Shown here piece after piece: positions 1 to 22,899 of a stretch of 64,000 nt of DNA. Under the pieces are notes generated by a model. It saw only the letters and a program-made list of their open reading frames with translations, did not search any database and was not told the origin of the DNA. The DNA lies in the NCBI GenBank assembly GCA_963921825.1, contig OY997589.1, positions 72,276,523 to 72,340,522 on the forward strand. The letters are read 5' to 3'. The DNA is from Erodium maritimum. Taxonomy: Eukaryota > Streptophyta > Magnoliopsida > Geraniales > Geraniaceae. The position numbers and the translations under genes are program-made. Position 1 is the first letter of the stretch. Every line of letters starts with the position of its first letter.

Positions 1-517
1 ATCAGATTTAAATAAATTCATTAATATCACAAATTGTAAATATGTTAAATTGATTATCGAATTTATTCTAATTAATAGTTATTGAAAATCCCGAAAGAAA
101 TATTGGAAAACTAAAATAATATGTCGTGACTAATCGGTAAAACGCATATAGTTTAGAGTGAGTTTTTGTAATTATCCCTGATAAAAGTATAGCAGCTGTT
201 CCAAAATCCCAATATTGAGCGCCATAGCCGCCACCTTCTACTCCTGCCATTGCTTTACCTCTGTCAACTCGTCAATCCTTTCACAAAATCTCGATTTCAG
301 ACTTCAATTCTATCCAATCCATCGAAGCGTTGCTAAGGATCCGCCTATTCCTTCCCCTTCTGATGATTTTCCACCGCTGATTCCACAATTGTCTCGTTTG
401 ACTTCACCGTTGAATCATTCAGTGCCCTTCTGTGGTTTGGTTACTGGAACCGGTTGTGGCGCTGCTGTTTCTGTTTTCATTTGGTGAAGAAGGTGGACTG
501 GCTTGGTGGGCCAGGGA
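1..517 (+). promoter_or_regulatory. Upstream region and 5' leader of GCN2
   Basis: This is the non-coding stretch before the GCN2 start codon. The first ~200 bases are AT-rich. From about 220 the composition shifts to C/T-rich sequence typical of a plant 5' leader. I cannot place the transcription start. The only ATG I see between about 220 and the GCN2 start is at 363; it opens a 5-codon frame ending in TGA at 378-380, listed separately. A longer open frame at 215-487 begins with TTG, not ATG, so I do not treat it as a gene. Confidence 0.5.
363..380 (+). promoter_or_regulatory. Possible 5-codon upstream ORF in the GCN2 leader
   Basis: An ATG at 363 is followed by four sense codons and TGA at 378-380, about 140 bases before the GCN2 start codon and out of contact with it. 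The context around the ATG is weak (T at -3, A at +4). If the transcript starts upstream of 363, this would be a short uORF in the leader of the kinase that itself controls uORF-dependent translation. Whether it lies in the mRNA is unknown. Confidence 0.3.
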
Positions 518-12527
<12,010 letters not shown>

Positions 12528-12830
12528 GCCATACATTTCAACATTGCAGATTGTTTTCCATCACCCAGCAATGCCCTGGAGCCGGAATTGTCTGTCCTGT
12601 GTGGAAGAGAGTGAGTGCGTTTGGACAAACCAATCTACTTCCAGGGATATTTTTTCTTCTCATTTTTGCCAATTTTGGGTATAGGGGCAAGTGATGTAAA
12701 TTTGTAAATACATGACAGCTTATTCAGTTGCATAGAAAGAAAGGATCAGTGAGTTTTGCCCCCATTTTCTTAGTCACCATTGTACTTGACAATGTTTATT
12801 AGGAACAAATAAAAAATTAATGTTCCGAGG
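12528..12830 (+). terminator. GCN2 3' UTR and polyadenylation region
   Basis: The sequence after the GCN2 stop codon has T-rich runs and an AATAAA at about 12808-12813, a plausible poly(A) signal roughly 280 bases downstream of the stop. The actual cleavage site is not determinable from sequence alone. Confidence 0.45.
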
Positions 12831-13041
12831 TTTGCAAGTTTTAACTGAGACAGAGTTCTTTTTGCCTTCATTTTGTTAATTACAATTATACATTACAATA
12901 TTTATTAATGCTACTTCCCTCTGAGGCTTGTACAGTTATAAAATGTAATACTTTACTGTCAAAGTTGTGGAGTTTAATGTACTGGAAGGGTAAGCGGAGT
13001 TATAATTGGGTATATAAATTATATATACTAACTAAACAAAG

Positions 13042-13113
13042 GCCCTTATATCTCAGTGGTAGAGCGTCAGTCTTGTAAACTGGAGGTCCGTAGTTCGATC
13101 CTGCGTGAGGACA
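13042..13113 (+). tRNA. tRNA-Thr (anticodon UGU)
   Basis: A 72-nt cloverleaf can be folded. The 7-bp acceptor has one C.A mismatch at the second pair. The D arm holds AGTGGTA. The anticodon stem is TCAGT/ACTGG around loop CTTGTAA (TGT). The T arm is CGTAG-TTCGATC-CTGCG, a full stem with one G.T pair. A T-rich run about 10 bases downstream could stop RNA polymerase III. The acceptor mismatch and a weak first D-stem pair mean it may be slightly degenerate. A plastid-derived copy cannot be excluded. Confidence 0.85.
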
Positions 13114-14430
13114 TTACCTTTCTTTTTATACATACATTATTTGATTTTCCACGTTCCCTTGAAAATCATCAAAATGGTCCAATTAGCTTTTGAATGAACA
13201 AAAATGTACTTTTTTATATAAATAAACGTACTATCTATTTATTAGTAGTATGCAGCTTACCTTTCCATAATCATTTCAATGATTATAATTTGTTTTTAAT
13301 GGTTGATTTGATATTTTGTTTACATGTTTTATTTCCTTCATACCATCTAACACTTGTGGAATGACTGGACTAGAACTTATTGAATGATGAGATGCTATAG
13401 TGATTGCTAACTAATTATGCATTATTTTGTCACTGAGTTTTTGAAATCTCTTGCTAGTGTTACTTACGAGTTCATGCCTGCTGTCAAGCCAAATTATGGG
13501 GAGAGAGTTCTTTGTGCAGACAAGTTCAATTAGCTACTTGATTTGTAAATTTTAATGTTCCAATAGTTTGAATTAATATTCTCATGGACTAGTACTTATA
13601 TCTAGTTTTTGAAACCAAGTTTTGCAGTTTGAAGATTTTGCAAACTATAGTGCTTTTGAGCTGCTTGAAAAATATAGTTGTTGGAGAAGTAAGGTTCTTT
13701 TAAACGAAAGGGGTATAATACTATTTAAAAATTAGATGAATAAGAAAGGATAAATTATATATTGTGTCTCTAACATTGATAGCGTTTGTCAAAATTAACG
13801 AAATTTCGGATATTTTTGATAAGTAATGAAATGTAACCGTGTGTTATTGATATTGGATGACATTTATAATGAGTTATTAAAAAACCAAGGTTAAAAGAGA
13901 TTACCCAATGTATTTGTTGATTCAATTGGATACTTTGAGTGCTAATTTTGTTTGGGAGCTGTTAATTATAGCATCCACCTGCCATGAAACCTTCACTTGA
14001 GAAGCTTTGTATTATTTTAAACAGCAGTGTGTTGTAAATTACAGTAAGACAATAAGAAAAGAGAATGACTCCAAAACAACGTGTGTAATAGAGAACTCAG
14101 AAGAGAGAAAGCACAACGTTGTTATTATTTCCTTTTCACTTCAACTGAAAATTTACAAAAGAGATGGCTTCTTTTATTGACATACATGTATGATTGTTTT
14201 TTATTAACATGTCAACACAAGTTTCTCTAGTTATTGTGCTTGAGTCGGAAGGAAGGGTCTCCTATCATTTATAATACTCTCTTTGACGTAACCGGTCTCA
14301 AAATAAGATAACTCCGGTTTTTGTGCTCGAGTTGGTTGTGTGGTTAGGTGTGTTGCAGCTTTGTTCTGTCTGTACGGGATGTTCCTAGTTGGTTTTCTAG
14401 CTTGCTCTTTGTAGGTTACTCCATTTCCTT
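13114..14430. other. Intergenic AT-rich stretch, nothing recognised
   Basis: About 1.3 kb of AT-rich sequence between the tRNA and the Copia remnant. I see no open frame with family features, no RNA gene and no clear terminal repeats. Confidence 0.6.
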
Positions 14431-14439
14431 ATTTTGAGG

Positions 14440-15570
14440 AGGAGCTTTTATAAAACATCACAGACAAAAAAGAAGAAGATAATGTTGGATGTGCTTTAAG
14501 TTGTCTTGTTAAAAACTTTTTCAGAAAACCTATTGGAACAAAACTTGAACCAGGAAAAAAGAGTGCAACGCACAATTCTTTCTCCCTTGACCCCCCCTCC
14601 CCTAGGGTTACTTCGATTGTTTCCTAAGTCGACGCATGCCGATTTTGTACACTAGCTTCTCAAAAGAGGATGCCGGTAAAGCCTTGGTTAATAAATCAAC
14701 AAGATTTTCACTGGACCGAGCCTGCTTCACACCTATGTCATCACTCTTTTGGAGTTCGTGAGTATAAAAGAATTTTAGAGAGATGTGTTTGATTCTATCT
14801 TTTCTGATGTATCTTCCTTTTCTTTGAGCGATACAAGCTGCATTATCCTCATATATCGTGGAAGAAGAGTTTGCTGGAGAAATGATAATTGTGTTTAATA
14901 TATACTGAATTATTGATCGTAAGAACAAACACTCTCGACTGACTTCATGTAGTGCTCAGAATGATTGGATGACGTTGCAACCAAAGTCAGTTTTGTTGAG
15001 CGTCAGGAAATTATTGTCTCATCGCATGTAAAGACATATCCTGTTTGGGAGCGAGCTTTATGGGGATTTGATAGATATCTTGCATCTACATATTCAAGTA
15101 GGCCAACATTCTCTTTGAACGGTAAGTATAATAAACTCAAGTCTTTCGTTCCACCCAAGTTTCGTTCCACTCAAGTAACGAAATATATACTTGATTCCAT
15201 TCCAATGTCGTCTAGTAGCTTCTGAATTGAATCTCGCAAGCACATTTACTACAATTGTTATGCTTCTTTAGGATGAAATGAATCTTTTTCATTTGCTTCA
15301 TGACCAAATGTCTTGTCATTTGCTTCTTTAGGACAAAATGAATCCTTTTCTGTATCTAAAGATCGAGCGATCATTAGGGTATTAAGTGGATACGCTTTAT
15401 CCAAGCTGAAACACTTCAAGGAATTCTCGATATATGCAGATTAATGGATCAAAATGCTATCAGAAATATGCTCAACCTACAGGTCGAGACAATATCTTGT
15501 TTTTCCAAATCTTTCATTTCAAATTCTTTTTTATAATATTCCACAATTTTGAGAATCTGTTCTAGAGTCT
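14440..15570 (-). pseudogene. Ty1/Copia retrotransposon remnant (RT/RNase H and 3' region)
   Basis: Read on the minus strand. 15400-15570 encodes the RT stretch EMKDL and the region up to LDKAYPL. 14965-15225 encodes the RNase H region with SQTGYVF and TKLTLVATSSNH. 14608-14928 encodes the C-terminal part with YEDNAACIAQ, KHISLKFFYTHELQ and the final RxSSxNLxDLxTKALP. Frame breaks and a stop separate these blocks, so it is dead. After the stop come a purine-rich tract (opposite the C-run near 14591) and the non-coding motif that usually follows Copia polyproteins in plants (14480-14570). I could not find either LTR. A short repeated segment (catttgcttctttaggac-type) occurs twice near 15280-15340. 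Confidence 0.85.
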
Positions 15571-15675
15571 CATTCAGATTCATATCATCAGTGTATTTTA
15601 AAGTAAAAACTAATTTAAAGAGTTAATAATAAATTTAAAAAAACTCTTTAAAAGAGTTAATAATAAAAATTTAAA

Positions 15676-17640
15676 GAGAAAAAGAAGTTCTCTCTCCAAG
15701 CGAAAAAGCCAAAAAACCCTACAGCTTCCCTCTTCGTTTTCTGCCGCCGCCGCCGGCGATGGCAGTGGCCCTTGGCCATGGCTATCGCCGGTGGCCGTGT
15801 CACCTTCTCCATTTCCTCTCTCTCCCCCCTTTCTTCTCCTCTCCTCTGTTCCATCTTGGCTTCGTATGTTTCTGCAGATGCGGCTTCGCTCACGACTTCT
15901 ACTTCACCCTTCAGCCTCCTCCTCTACAGATCGGAGTTGTCGTGGTTTGTGGCTCGCCGGCGTTTGGGAACAGGCCTGTTCTGGCGTCGTCCCGAGTTCT
16001 CTGCAGCTCCTGCTCGTTCTATCCGTTCCAGTTCCGTCAGAGCTAGTTCGCAAGAGATCGTGGTCAGCTCCGGCAAGGCAACGGTGATTCCGGCCTCGTT
16101 GCTGGTCGGCGCGAGTTGCAGCTCCGTGGTGTCGTCATTGTTGGTCAACGTCTTCAGCTTCGCAGGGGCGGCAGGATTTGCGAGGCTCGGTTCCAGGTAG
16201 AGTCCAGACTGGTGGGCTGGGCTGTGGGTTGGCTTCTGGGCTGGAGTGTTACTGGGCTGGTTGGGCTTGTCCTCTGTTGGGCCGGGTCAGCAGATCCGGT
16301 TTGGTTGGGTCGGGTCAGGCGATCCAGTCCAGTTTGTACGGTTCAGGTAGCAGTCCTGTTGGGCCGGTCAGATTTTCGTCCCAGTTCTGTTGTGGGGTTG
16401 GTCCGGGCCTTTGCCACCCTCTCTTGGTGCAACTTGGGCCCGACATTTCCTCCTTCTCTTGATGCGTTTTCTGGTTCAGGGAATCTCGTCTGCGTTCGCT
16501 GTTTCAGGGCTCCGCATTTTTCTACTGTGTGGTTGATGTCTGCTGCTGGCTTGTGCGGATTCAGTTTCTTCTCAGCTTCGGGAGTTGAGTTTATTTCAGA
16601 CTTGAGTGGGAGACCTTTCTCCATCTTGGTGAAGATTGGTCAGGTCGTTTCTTCTCCTTTCTCCTGTTTTGCTGTGATGTTGGGGCTGGTTGGTAAAGTC
16701 TGGGTTGCTCGTGGGAGGCTTTCCTTTTTTAGGGATTGTGGCGGCTCACCTTTATCTTCTGCCCGCTGGTAAGGCACTCATCTTCGTAGTGGTCTTTCTT
16801 TGCGCGACTTCTTCTGTTACCTTGAGGGAATGCCTGCTGGTTCTATAGTCGGTACTTTTTCTTGGTAGAAATACTTGTCCTATCCGTCGACTGTTTTGGT
16901 GTTGGCCTGAACTTAGGATGGACTGAGCGTACTAGTCTATGGTTTCAGGTTCTCTGGGTTGACTTTTGAGGGCTACTCTTTCTCTACGCCTTGTCTGGTT
17001 AGATTTCTCCCCTGTTTCTCTTGCTTTTCTTTACGTCTTGGCTTCGCTTCCTCTCGACCCCGTCGTGGGTCGAGCTCGTCGGTTCACAGGTGTTGGCTAC
17101 CGGCGAGTTCATTGGGCATTGTTTGTCCTCCTCAGAAGCCTGCCGCTTGGTTTATTAAGGTTAATTGGGTTTGTGAGTTGTTTCTTATCCTCCTTGGAGT
17201 GGCTTAAGAGTACAGAAGGTTATTTTCGTAGGCCCCTGGAACTTCATTTTCTTTGAGCTTCTTGGTGGTTGATTCTGGATAGTTTAGATCCCCTGCTTCG
17301 CTGGGCTTCTTGGTTGACCCTTTCATTTGGTGTTTGTTAGCTTCTGGGTTTTTGTACTCCTTTAGTTTTTGAGCTTGTTATCTTCAGGGTCCGCGTACCC
17401 ATGCTCGGTTGGTGGTTGTTTCCTTCAGGGTCCGCGTACCCATCCACTTCAGGGTCTGCGTACCCATCTTCCTCAGGGTCTGTGTACCCTTCCACTTCAG
17501 GGCCTGCGTACCCATCCTTTATGGCTCTTTCATGTTTGATGTACTCCTGTAAAAGTCTCTGTAGCTAGAGACTTTTTGTCCTCCCTTTTCAATCTTTGGA
17601 ACGGGAGAGATTTATATACTGCTTTGCTTATCAAAAAAAA
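15676..17640 (+). mobile_element. Poly(A) retroposon, GC-rich, ~2 kb
   Basis: A sharp GC-rich block starts after an A-rich flank at ~15680 with a leader-like CT-rich start. It ends in a 10-base A-run at ~17632-17641 preceded by a plant LINE-like 3' end (ttgcttatcaaaa). The flanks show an imperfect duplication around aaatttaa (15667-15674 and ~17640-17647). Several open frames run through it, the longest 218 codons at 16116-16772, but none resembles a known protein and they look like by-products of high GC. It carries a minisatellite near its 3' end. I infer a non-autonomous element copied by a LINE machinery. No RT sequence is seen. Confidence 0.6.
17384..17520 (+). repeat. ~24-bp minisatellite in the retroposon 3' end
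   Basis: About five tandem units of the type ttcagggtctgcgtacccat, with small spacer differences (the first gap is longer). It lies ~120 bases before the poly(A) end of the host retroposon. Confidence 0.8.
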
Positions 17641-17647
17641 AATTTAA

Positions 17648-18176
17648 GAAAAAATTCTGATTTTTTTTATAAAATTAAAGTAAAATAATTTTGGAAATTA
17701 TTAAATCTAAAATAAAATTTAAATTATATTAGTAATAATTACAGAAAAAAGTAACAAATGAAAATTGTAGAAAATAAATATTTTTTTTAGAAAGGAAATA
17801 AAATAATAGAGAAAAAGATAATAAAAAATAAAATGTAATTTATAATGGAAATTCAAATCTAATCATAATTAATAAAATAAAAAACTATTTATGATTTTGT
17901 TAAAAAAATTAATGATATTACTATTCATTAACAAAAAAATTAATGAATTACTAAGGAATTGACGATGAAAGATAAAATATATTTTAATTCATATTGATAA
18001 GTTAATTCAAATACAAAAGGACCAAACGATTATTTCATGTCTGATTGTTAATTTTTACTAACAAAAGTCTATGACCAATACTTTATGTATCGTATTTAAC
18101 ACGTTTAAACCATATATAACTTATTGTTCGTGACCCAAACAAAAAAAAATAGATTTATGCCTTTATCCCTTATTTT
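17648..18176. other. AT-rich intergenic stretch
   Basis: About 530 bases of A/T-rich simple sequence between two retroposons. I see no gene, RNA or element ends in it. Confidence 0.6.
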
Positions 18177-18189
18177 ATATTGCACAAAA

Positions 18190-19068
18190 ATATCTATTTA
18201 TTAAGTTAGCAAGAAACTCTCTCTCAAGAGCTCGGCGAGAACCCTCCCCCCTTAAAACCCTAGCCATCGACGTCCTCCATGGCTTTGGTCATGGAGGTTT
18301 TCGATGGAGATCTCTCTTCCTCTTACTTCTTATCTTGAGTCCCTCTCTCAACAATCGTCCTCGCCTACAAAATAATTGTATTTTTCTCCATCCGAGCACA
18401 ACCGTCGTCGTCATTGTCGTGTTCCTCCACCGTTTCCGGATCTACGTTTCAATCGGGCGAGCCACATGTGGTTAATCTCCCCACCATCATCGATCGAGGT
18501 AACACAGAGTCGAAAAGACTATGCTGCACCTTCGGTTTATACAGAACCCTCAGGGTTATTTACGAACCGACCTCCACAGCGTATCCACTTGGAGAAGGTT
18601 GAACTTTCAGGTAAAATTGAACCCTCCAGGGTAATCACAAACCGACCTCCACAGTTTATCCACTTGGAGAAGGTTTTGGAGCATCAGTGGAATTGGGATC
18701 CGGGACCTACCCATCATGACTGGGACTGACGTTGCTTGGCTGCCCCGGGAGGAGAAATGAAGCAGATCGTTTTTATGTTTTAGATTGGAGTCAATTTTAG
18801 TTTCAATTTTGAATTGCGAGTATTGTTTTAGTTGGATTTTCTGCTGCTGTTTTGTTTACAATTTTAGGTTCAATAAGTTGAAACGCTTGGTAAGAGGATG
18901 TCCTCAGTTTGTATCTACGATAAAAAGTAGTATCTTCTATGGAACCATGAGAGTTGGGTCGCCTACGAGATGCCCGGACAATATTCTGGTATCCAGAGCC
19001 GTTACGCTCTACTTTGTCACCGTTCAATTGGTATAATACCCTCCTCTGTTTACCCGTTTCAAAAAAAA
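18190..19068 (+). mobile_element. Poly(A) retroposon with 13-bp target duplication (tail family 1)
   Basis: The element is flanked by a perfect 13-bp duplication atattgcacaaaa (18177-18189 and 19069-19081) and ends in an A-run. The last ~115 bases before the tail resemble the ends of the two minus-strand elements at 41.4 and 53.5 kb, including a GGACAA...CTGG block and a final region resembling TTACCCGTTTC before the A-run. A short direct repeat lies inside: acagaaccctcagggttatttacgaaccgacctcc is partly repeated ~85 bases later. No RT or recognisable protein is present. Confidence 0.8.
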
Positions 19069-19379
19069 ATATTGCACAAAATTTAATCAAATGGTTGGGT
19101 TTGAGCATAAAATCCCATCAATCATATGAAGATCCGTTTTTATCTTTTTGTTAAATATTTATAGTGAAAATTAAACAAATAAAGTCAAGTTGAGTCGAAT
19201 TTGAATTTAAATACAACATAAACTTGTACGAGTCAAGAGTCAAGTAATATTTTGGAGTCGTGTCATGACAAATTTGAGCTCAATTTCACATTTTTGCACC
19301 TCAATGGTCACAAAGTTGCTAGACTGAAGAGGACTTCTATTCACAATAAAGGAAACAAGTTGTTTTTATGGACTCATAA

Positions 19380-19860
19380 TTTTTTTTATAGGCGATGAAT
19401 TTATTAAGTCAGACTTCCAAAATGGAAACCCGCACAAAAAAAAGCCTCGATCGGCTACAACCAAATGAAACTGGTAACACCAAGCTAACAACAACGAAAA
19501 CAAACATACAAAACCAAAAACCAAAATAATAACCGTTACCCCCATGCAACTACTCTCCTGCGTCTGTTTCAGATACATGCATTCCACTGCTCAAAAGAAA
19601 CATCTGGCAAGAGTTCTCCTGCTAAATACGTTATGTTGAACACATGAGGCTTCAATTTCTCAAAAAACCTCAGAAGCAGTCTGAGAACTGTTCCTGAACA
19701 CCACACCATTACGCTTTCCAAACCAAAACTTGCTCAATTGCAAAAGAATTAACGACTGAAGAAACTGCCACCTTCCACACCACCAAAACACCACTCGAAG
19801 CACCCAACGAAGGCATAAAATCCGAGTCCCAACCCCAAAAAAATAACCACAACCGCGTCT
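19380..19860 (-). mobile_element. LINE-like 3' end, minus strand
   Basis: A T-run at ~19380-19387 followed by ataggcgatgaatttatta reads, on the minus strand, as a typical plant LINE 3' end (TTAATAAATTCATCGCCTAT then A-run). It shares a ttccattttggaag block with the minus-strand retroposon ending at 38.25 kb. The body has no intact frame. I found no target duplication, so the 5' boundary is a guess. Confidence 0.5.
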
Positions 19861-20186
19861 TAAAAAGGTAAAGAAGTAGGGAGAGAATCCCCCTCTTCTA
19901 CCTCCTCACTCGACCCGAACTCCTCGGAGTCCTCCTGAAACTCCAGGTCAACCGAATCACCAAGTTCGAAATCTAGAGCTTCAATCTGATCTGCAGCATC
20001 AGGGTTGCATGCAATGACTTTCTGGCTAGCCTTAATAATTTTCCACTTCTTGTCTCGATCAGCGTTTTCCTTGCACAAAGAACTTCCTCTTGCTGCATAT
20101 GACCTATAAACACAATTAGGCTTATCAGAACATAGTAAATTTCGGTTAACAGACGCTTCGGCCCGCGAAACGTGTGGCCCACGCAT
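19860..20186 (-). CDS. Unrecognised small ORF with acidic C-terminus
   Basis: A 108-codon frame, ATG to TAA on the minus strand. I do not recognise the protein. The N-terminal half has several cysteines and a basic KKWKIIK patch. The C-terminal ~45 residues are strongly acidic with many Glu/Asp/Ser. It lies directly upstream (minus-strand sense) of a LINE-like 3' end, so it may be a captured or degenerate coding fragment inside a retroposon. No promoter elements or introns are evident, and expression is unknown. Confidence 0.3.
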   Translation of the reverse strand: MRGPHVSRAEASVNRNLLCSDKPNCVYRSYAARGSSLCKENADRDKKWKIIKASQKVIACNPDAADQIEALDFELGDSVDLEFQEDSEEFGSSEEVEEGDSLPTSLPF

Positions 20187-20464
20187 GGGGCTTGGGCTCT
20201 GGCTTTACGGATCCGAGAATGTGATGCCATGTAAAAAACTATTTTGTATCATGTTGTGGAAAGCCCTTAAACTAAATGAGTGTTTGGATAGGGAGTGACA
20301 GACGATAAAGCAAGTTGTACTATTGGGGAGAAGAAAGTGAAACGTAAAATAAGGGTTATATTGGGACACACACATTTGTAATTGTAGACAGTTATGGTTA
20401 TAAGGAAAGATAACTACAGAAAAACAAAGGTATAAATCAGCTAACGCAACATTAGGAACAAGAT

Positions 20465-20546
20465 GTCGCTTTGGCCGAGTGGTTAAGGCGTGTGCCTGCT
20501 AAGTACATGGGGTTTCCCCGCGAGAGTTCGAATCTCTCAGGCGACG
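20465..20546 (+). tRNA. tRNA-Ser (anticodon GCU)
   Basis: An 82-nt class II tRNA. The acceptor GTCGCTT pairs with AGGCGAC (one G.T pair). The D arm is GCCGAGTGGTTAAGGC. The anticodon loop contains GCT between TGTGCCT and AAGTACA. The long variable arm is GGGG-TTT-CCCC. The T arm is GAGAG-TTCGAAT-CTCTC. The discriminator is G. A T-run starts ~15 bases downstream. It looks intact. Confidence 0.95.
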
Positions 20547-20784
20547 TTTTATATTATCATTTTTTTTCTTTCTTCAAACCAGAAGCCAGTATATTTGACG
20601 TTATTACATAAATTTATTAATGTATTTTCTGTTTTTGCAAGATAAACTGAAGCGGGAGCTCGATAACGCACACATGATTGTGTTGCCTGAGGATCCCTAC
20701 TCGCTTCAGGCGTTGAAGGACACATCCCAGGAGCGGGTGGGGAAAAGACACGGGCAATTCATAGAAGTTTCTATCTATGATTTT

Positions 20785-21243
20785 GGGCAATTTCCACCTC
20801 AATACCTTAACTATCGTTTTATTTCACCTCAATACCCTAACTATTTTTCGTGGCACCTCAATACTCTAGAATGACATTTTCCGTCACTTTAATACCCGCC
20901 ATCAACTTTCCATCCATTTTGGATGGAAAATGCTTGAAAAGTCTAAAATACCCCTCACTACCAGTCAAATTTTCAAAATATGTCATTGGTTTTCAATTTT
21001 TATTTATTTATTTCTTTTATAAAAAACATTTTTTATTTTATAAAAATTAGAATTTCTTTAAAAATATTAATTTTTTATTTCAAAAAATCAGTTTTTATTA
21101 TAAAATCAGTTTTTTATTATAAATTCAGTTTTTATTTATAAAAATTATTTTTATTTTCAAAAAATCATTTTTATTTTCAAAAAATCATTTTTAATTTAAA
21201 AAAAATACATAAAAATCAGTTTTTTAAAGTTTAATTATAATTT

Positions 21244-21280
<37 letters not shown>

Positions 21281-22599
21281 CATTTTTCTACATTTTCTCT
21301 CTCATCCTAACCTTACTCCTCATCGTGTCCCAATCTCTCTCCATCTCCCTCTCTTCACCTCAATGCCCTTTTAATTAGGAACTCCTCATCGATGGCTTGA
21401 TTCTTCTTCACCTCCATGTACTTTACAAGCTTCTCACCCAATTGAAGATCTGAACCGAGATCTGTTGAGTTTGAATCTGTTGAGTTTGAAAATTTTCAGA
21501 TCTATTTTTACAAATCAAGGTTCTAATCGTGCGGCGGCGTCGGAGAAGAAGAAGCCGCCGACGGAGGGAGGCTTCAAGGACGGAGACGAGTCCTGGCGGA
21601 CAAGGCGGGGAGCCTCGACGAGCTTCCGGTCCGAGCAGGTTCGTGGGTCAAGGCGTGACCGGATCTGGTGAAGGAGAACACGCCGCCCCAGCCTCCTCAC
21701 CTGCGATCCCAAAACCCCGGCCCGCCGCCCCTTCCTCCTCACCTGCGACCCCAAAAACCCCCGCTCACCGCCGCCTCTTCCTCCCCACCCGCGACCCCAA
21801 AATAGTATCGATTAGGGATTGGGGATGAATGGATTTGGATGTGGGTTTTGGACGATTCATCTGTTTTTTTTTTCAATTATTTTGTTCATTCTTTGTAAAA
21901 TAAAATCAGAAATAAGAAAAGGTAGTAGATGAATAATTTATGTTTCAGATTTGGGTAGATACAGGCGAAGCCCAGGTATTGATTCTGGGTAGGAAAAAAA
22001 TGAGGAGAGAGAAACAAAGATGATCGAGAGAGATGATGAATTTTGGTAGAAAAATGAAAATAAAAAAATTAATATAGTACAATATTATTTAATTTAAAAA
22101 AATGATTTTTTTTGTATTTTTAAAAATAAAATCTGATTTTTATATATTTTTTAAATTAAAAATTGAATTTATAAAAATAAAAATAGAGTTTTTGATAATT
22201 AAAATACTTTCATAAATAAAAACTGATTTTCATGTATTTTTTAAATTAAAATCTGAATTTTTGAAAAAAAACTGAATTTATATAAAAAAACTGATTTTTT
22301 GAAATTAAAAATTAATATTTTTAAAGAAATTCTAATTTTTATAAAATAAAAAAAATTTATAAAAGAAATAAATAAAAAATAAAAAAAATTGAAAACCAAT
22401 AGCATATTTTGAAATTTTGACTGGTAGTGAGGGTATTTTGGACTTTTCAAGCATTTTCCATCCAAAATGGATGGAAAGTTGACGGCGGGTACTAAAGTGA
22501 CAGAAAATGCCATTCTAGGGTATTGAGGTACCACGAAAAATAGTTAGGGTATTAAGGTGAAATAAAACGATAGTTAGGGTATTGAGGTGCAAATTGCCC
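20785..22599. mobile_element. Long-TIR Mutator-like element with GC-rich centre (possible Pack-MULE)
   Basis: Flanked by a perfect 9-bp duplication tatgatttt (20776-20784 and 22600-22608), as expected for Mutator-like elements. The ends are inverted repeats starting gggcaattt. High similarity runs for over 230 bases and continues as AT-rich mirrored sequence to about 21290 and 22080. Both arms contain the palindromic motif ttccatccattttggatgg. The middle (~21290-22060) is different: CT-rich leader-like sequence followed by a GC-rich coding-like block with open frames (for example 21529-21828, Arg/Pro/Ser-rich). No transposase is present. A TA microsatellite lies at about 21248-21278 in the left arm. 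The centre may be captured host DNA. Confidence 0.88.
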
Positions 22600-22899
22600 T
22601 ATGATTTTTAAGTTTAAAACTAACTTTTATTAGACATGGCCATGTACTTCCATGACATTTATTAGAAAACGCATGACCAAAAAACAAGTTTGGCACTCGG
22701 GTCATAACAATATAGTTGCTCATCAAGATATGTCAAGAATATCCGGCCATTACTTGATAATTTCCTTGGGATCTAACACTTGAGCTCGTAAGGAAACACC
22801 ATCTTCTAATTCAAGGAATCGGTAGCATCAACTACTCAATTCTTGCTCCAAACCACTCCCACACTAATGAAAACGACAACTTAAGTAATGTTACAATAG

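Noticed and set aside
215-487. 90-codon open frame upstream of GCN2
   Set aside because: It begins with TTG, has no family features, and lies in the GCN2 leader/promoter. Only the 5-codon ATG frame at 363 is kept as a candidate uORF.
14965-15225. 86-codon plus-strand frame
   Set aside because: It is the antisense of the Copia RNase H region.
16116-16772. 218-codon open frame in the 15.7-17.6 kb retroposon
   Set aside because: It overlaps other long frames in a GC-rich element, shows no known domain, and has biased Trp/Gly/Val/Ser composition as expected from GC-rich noise.
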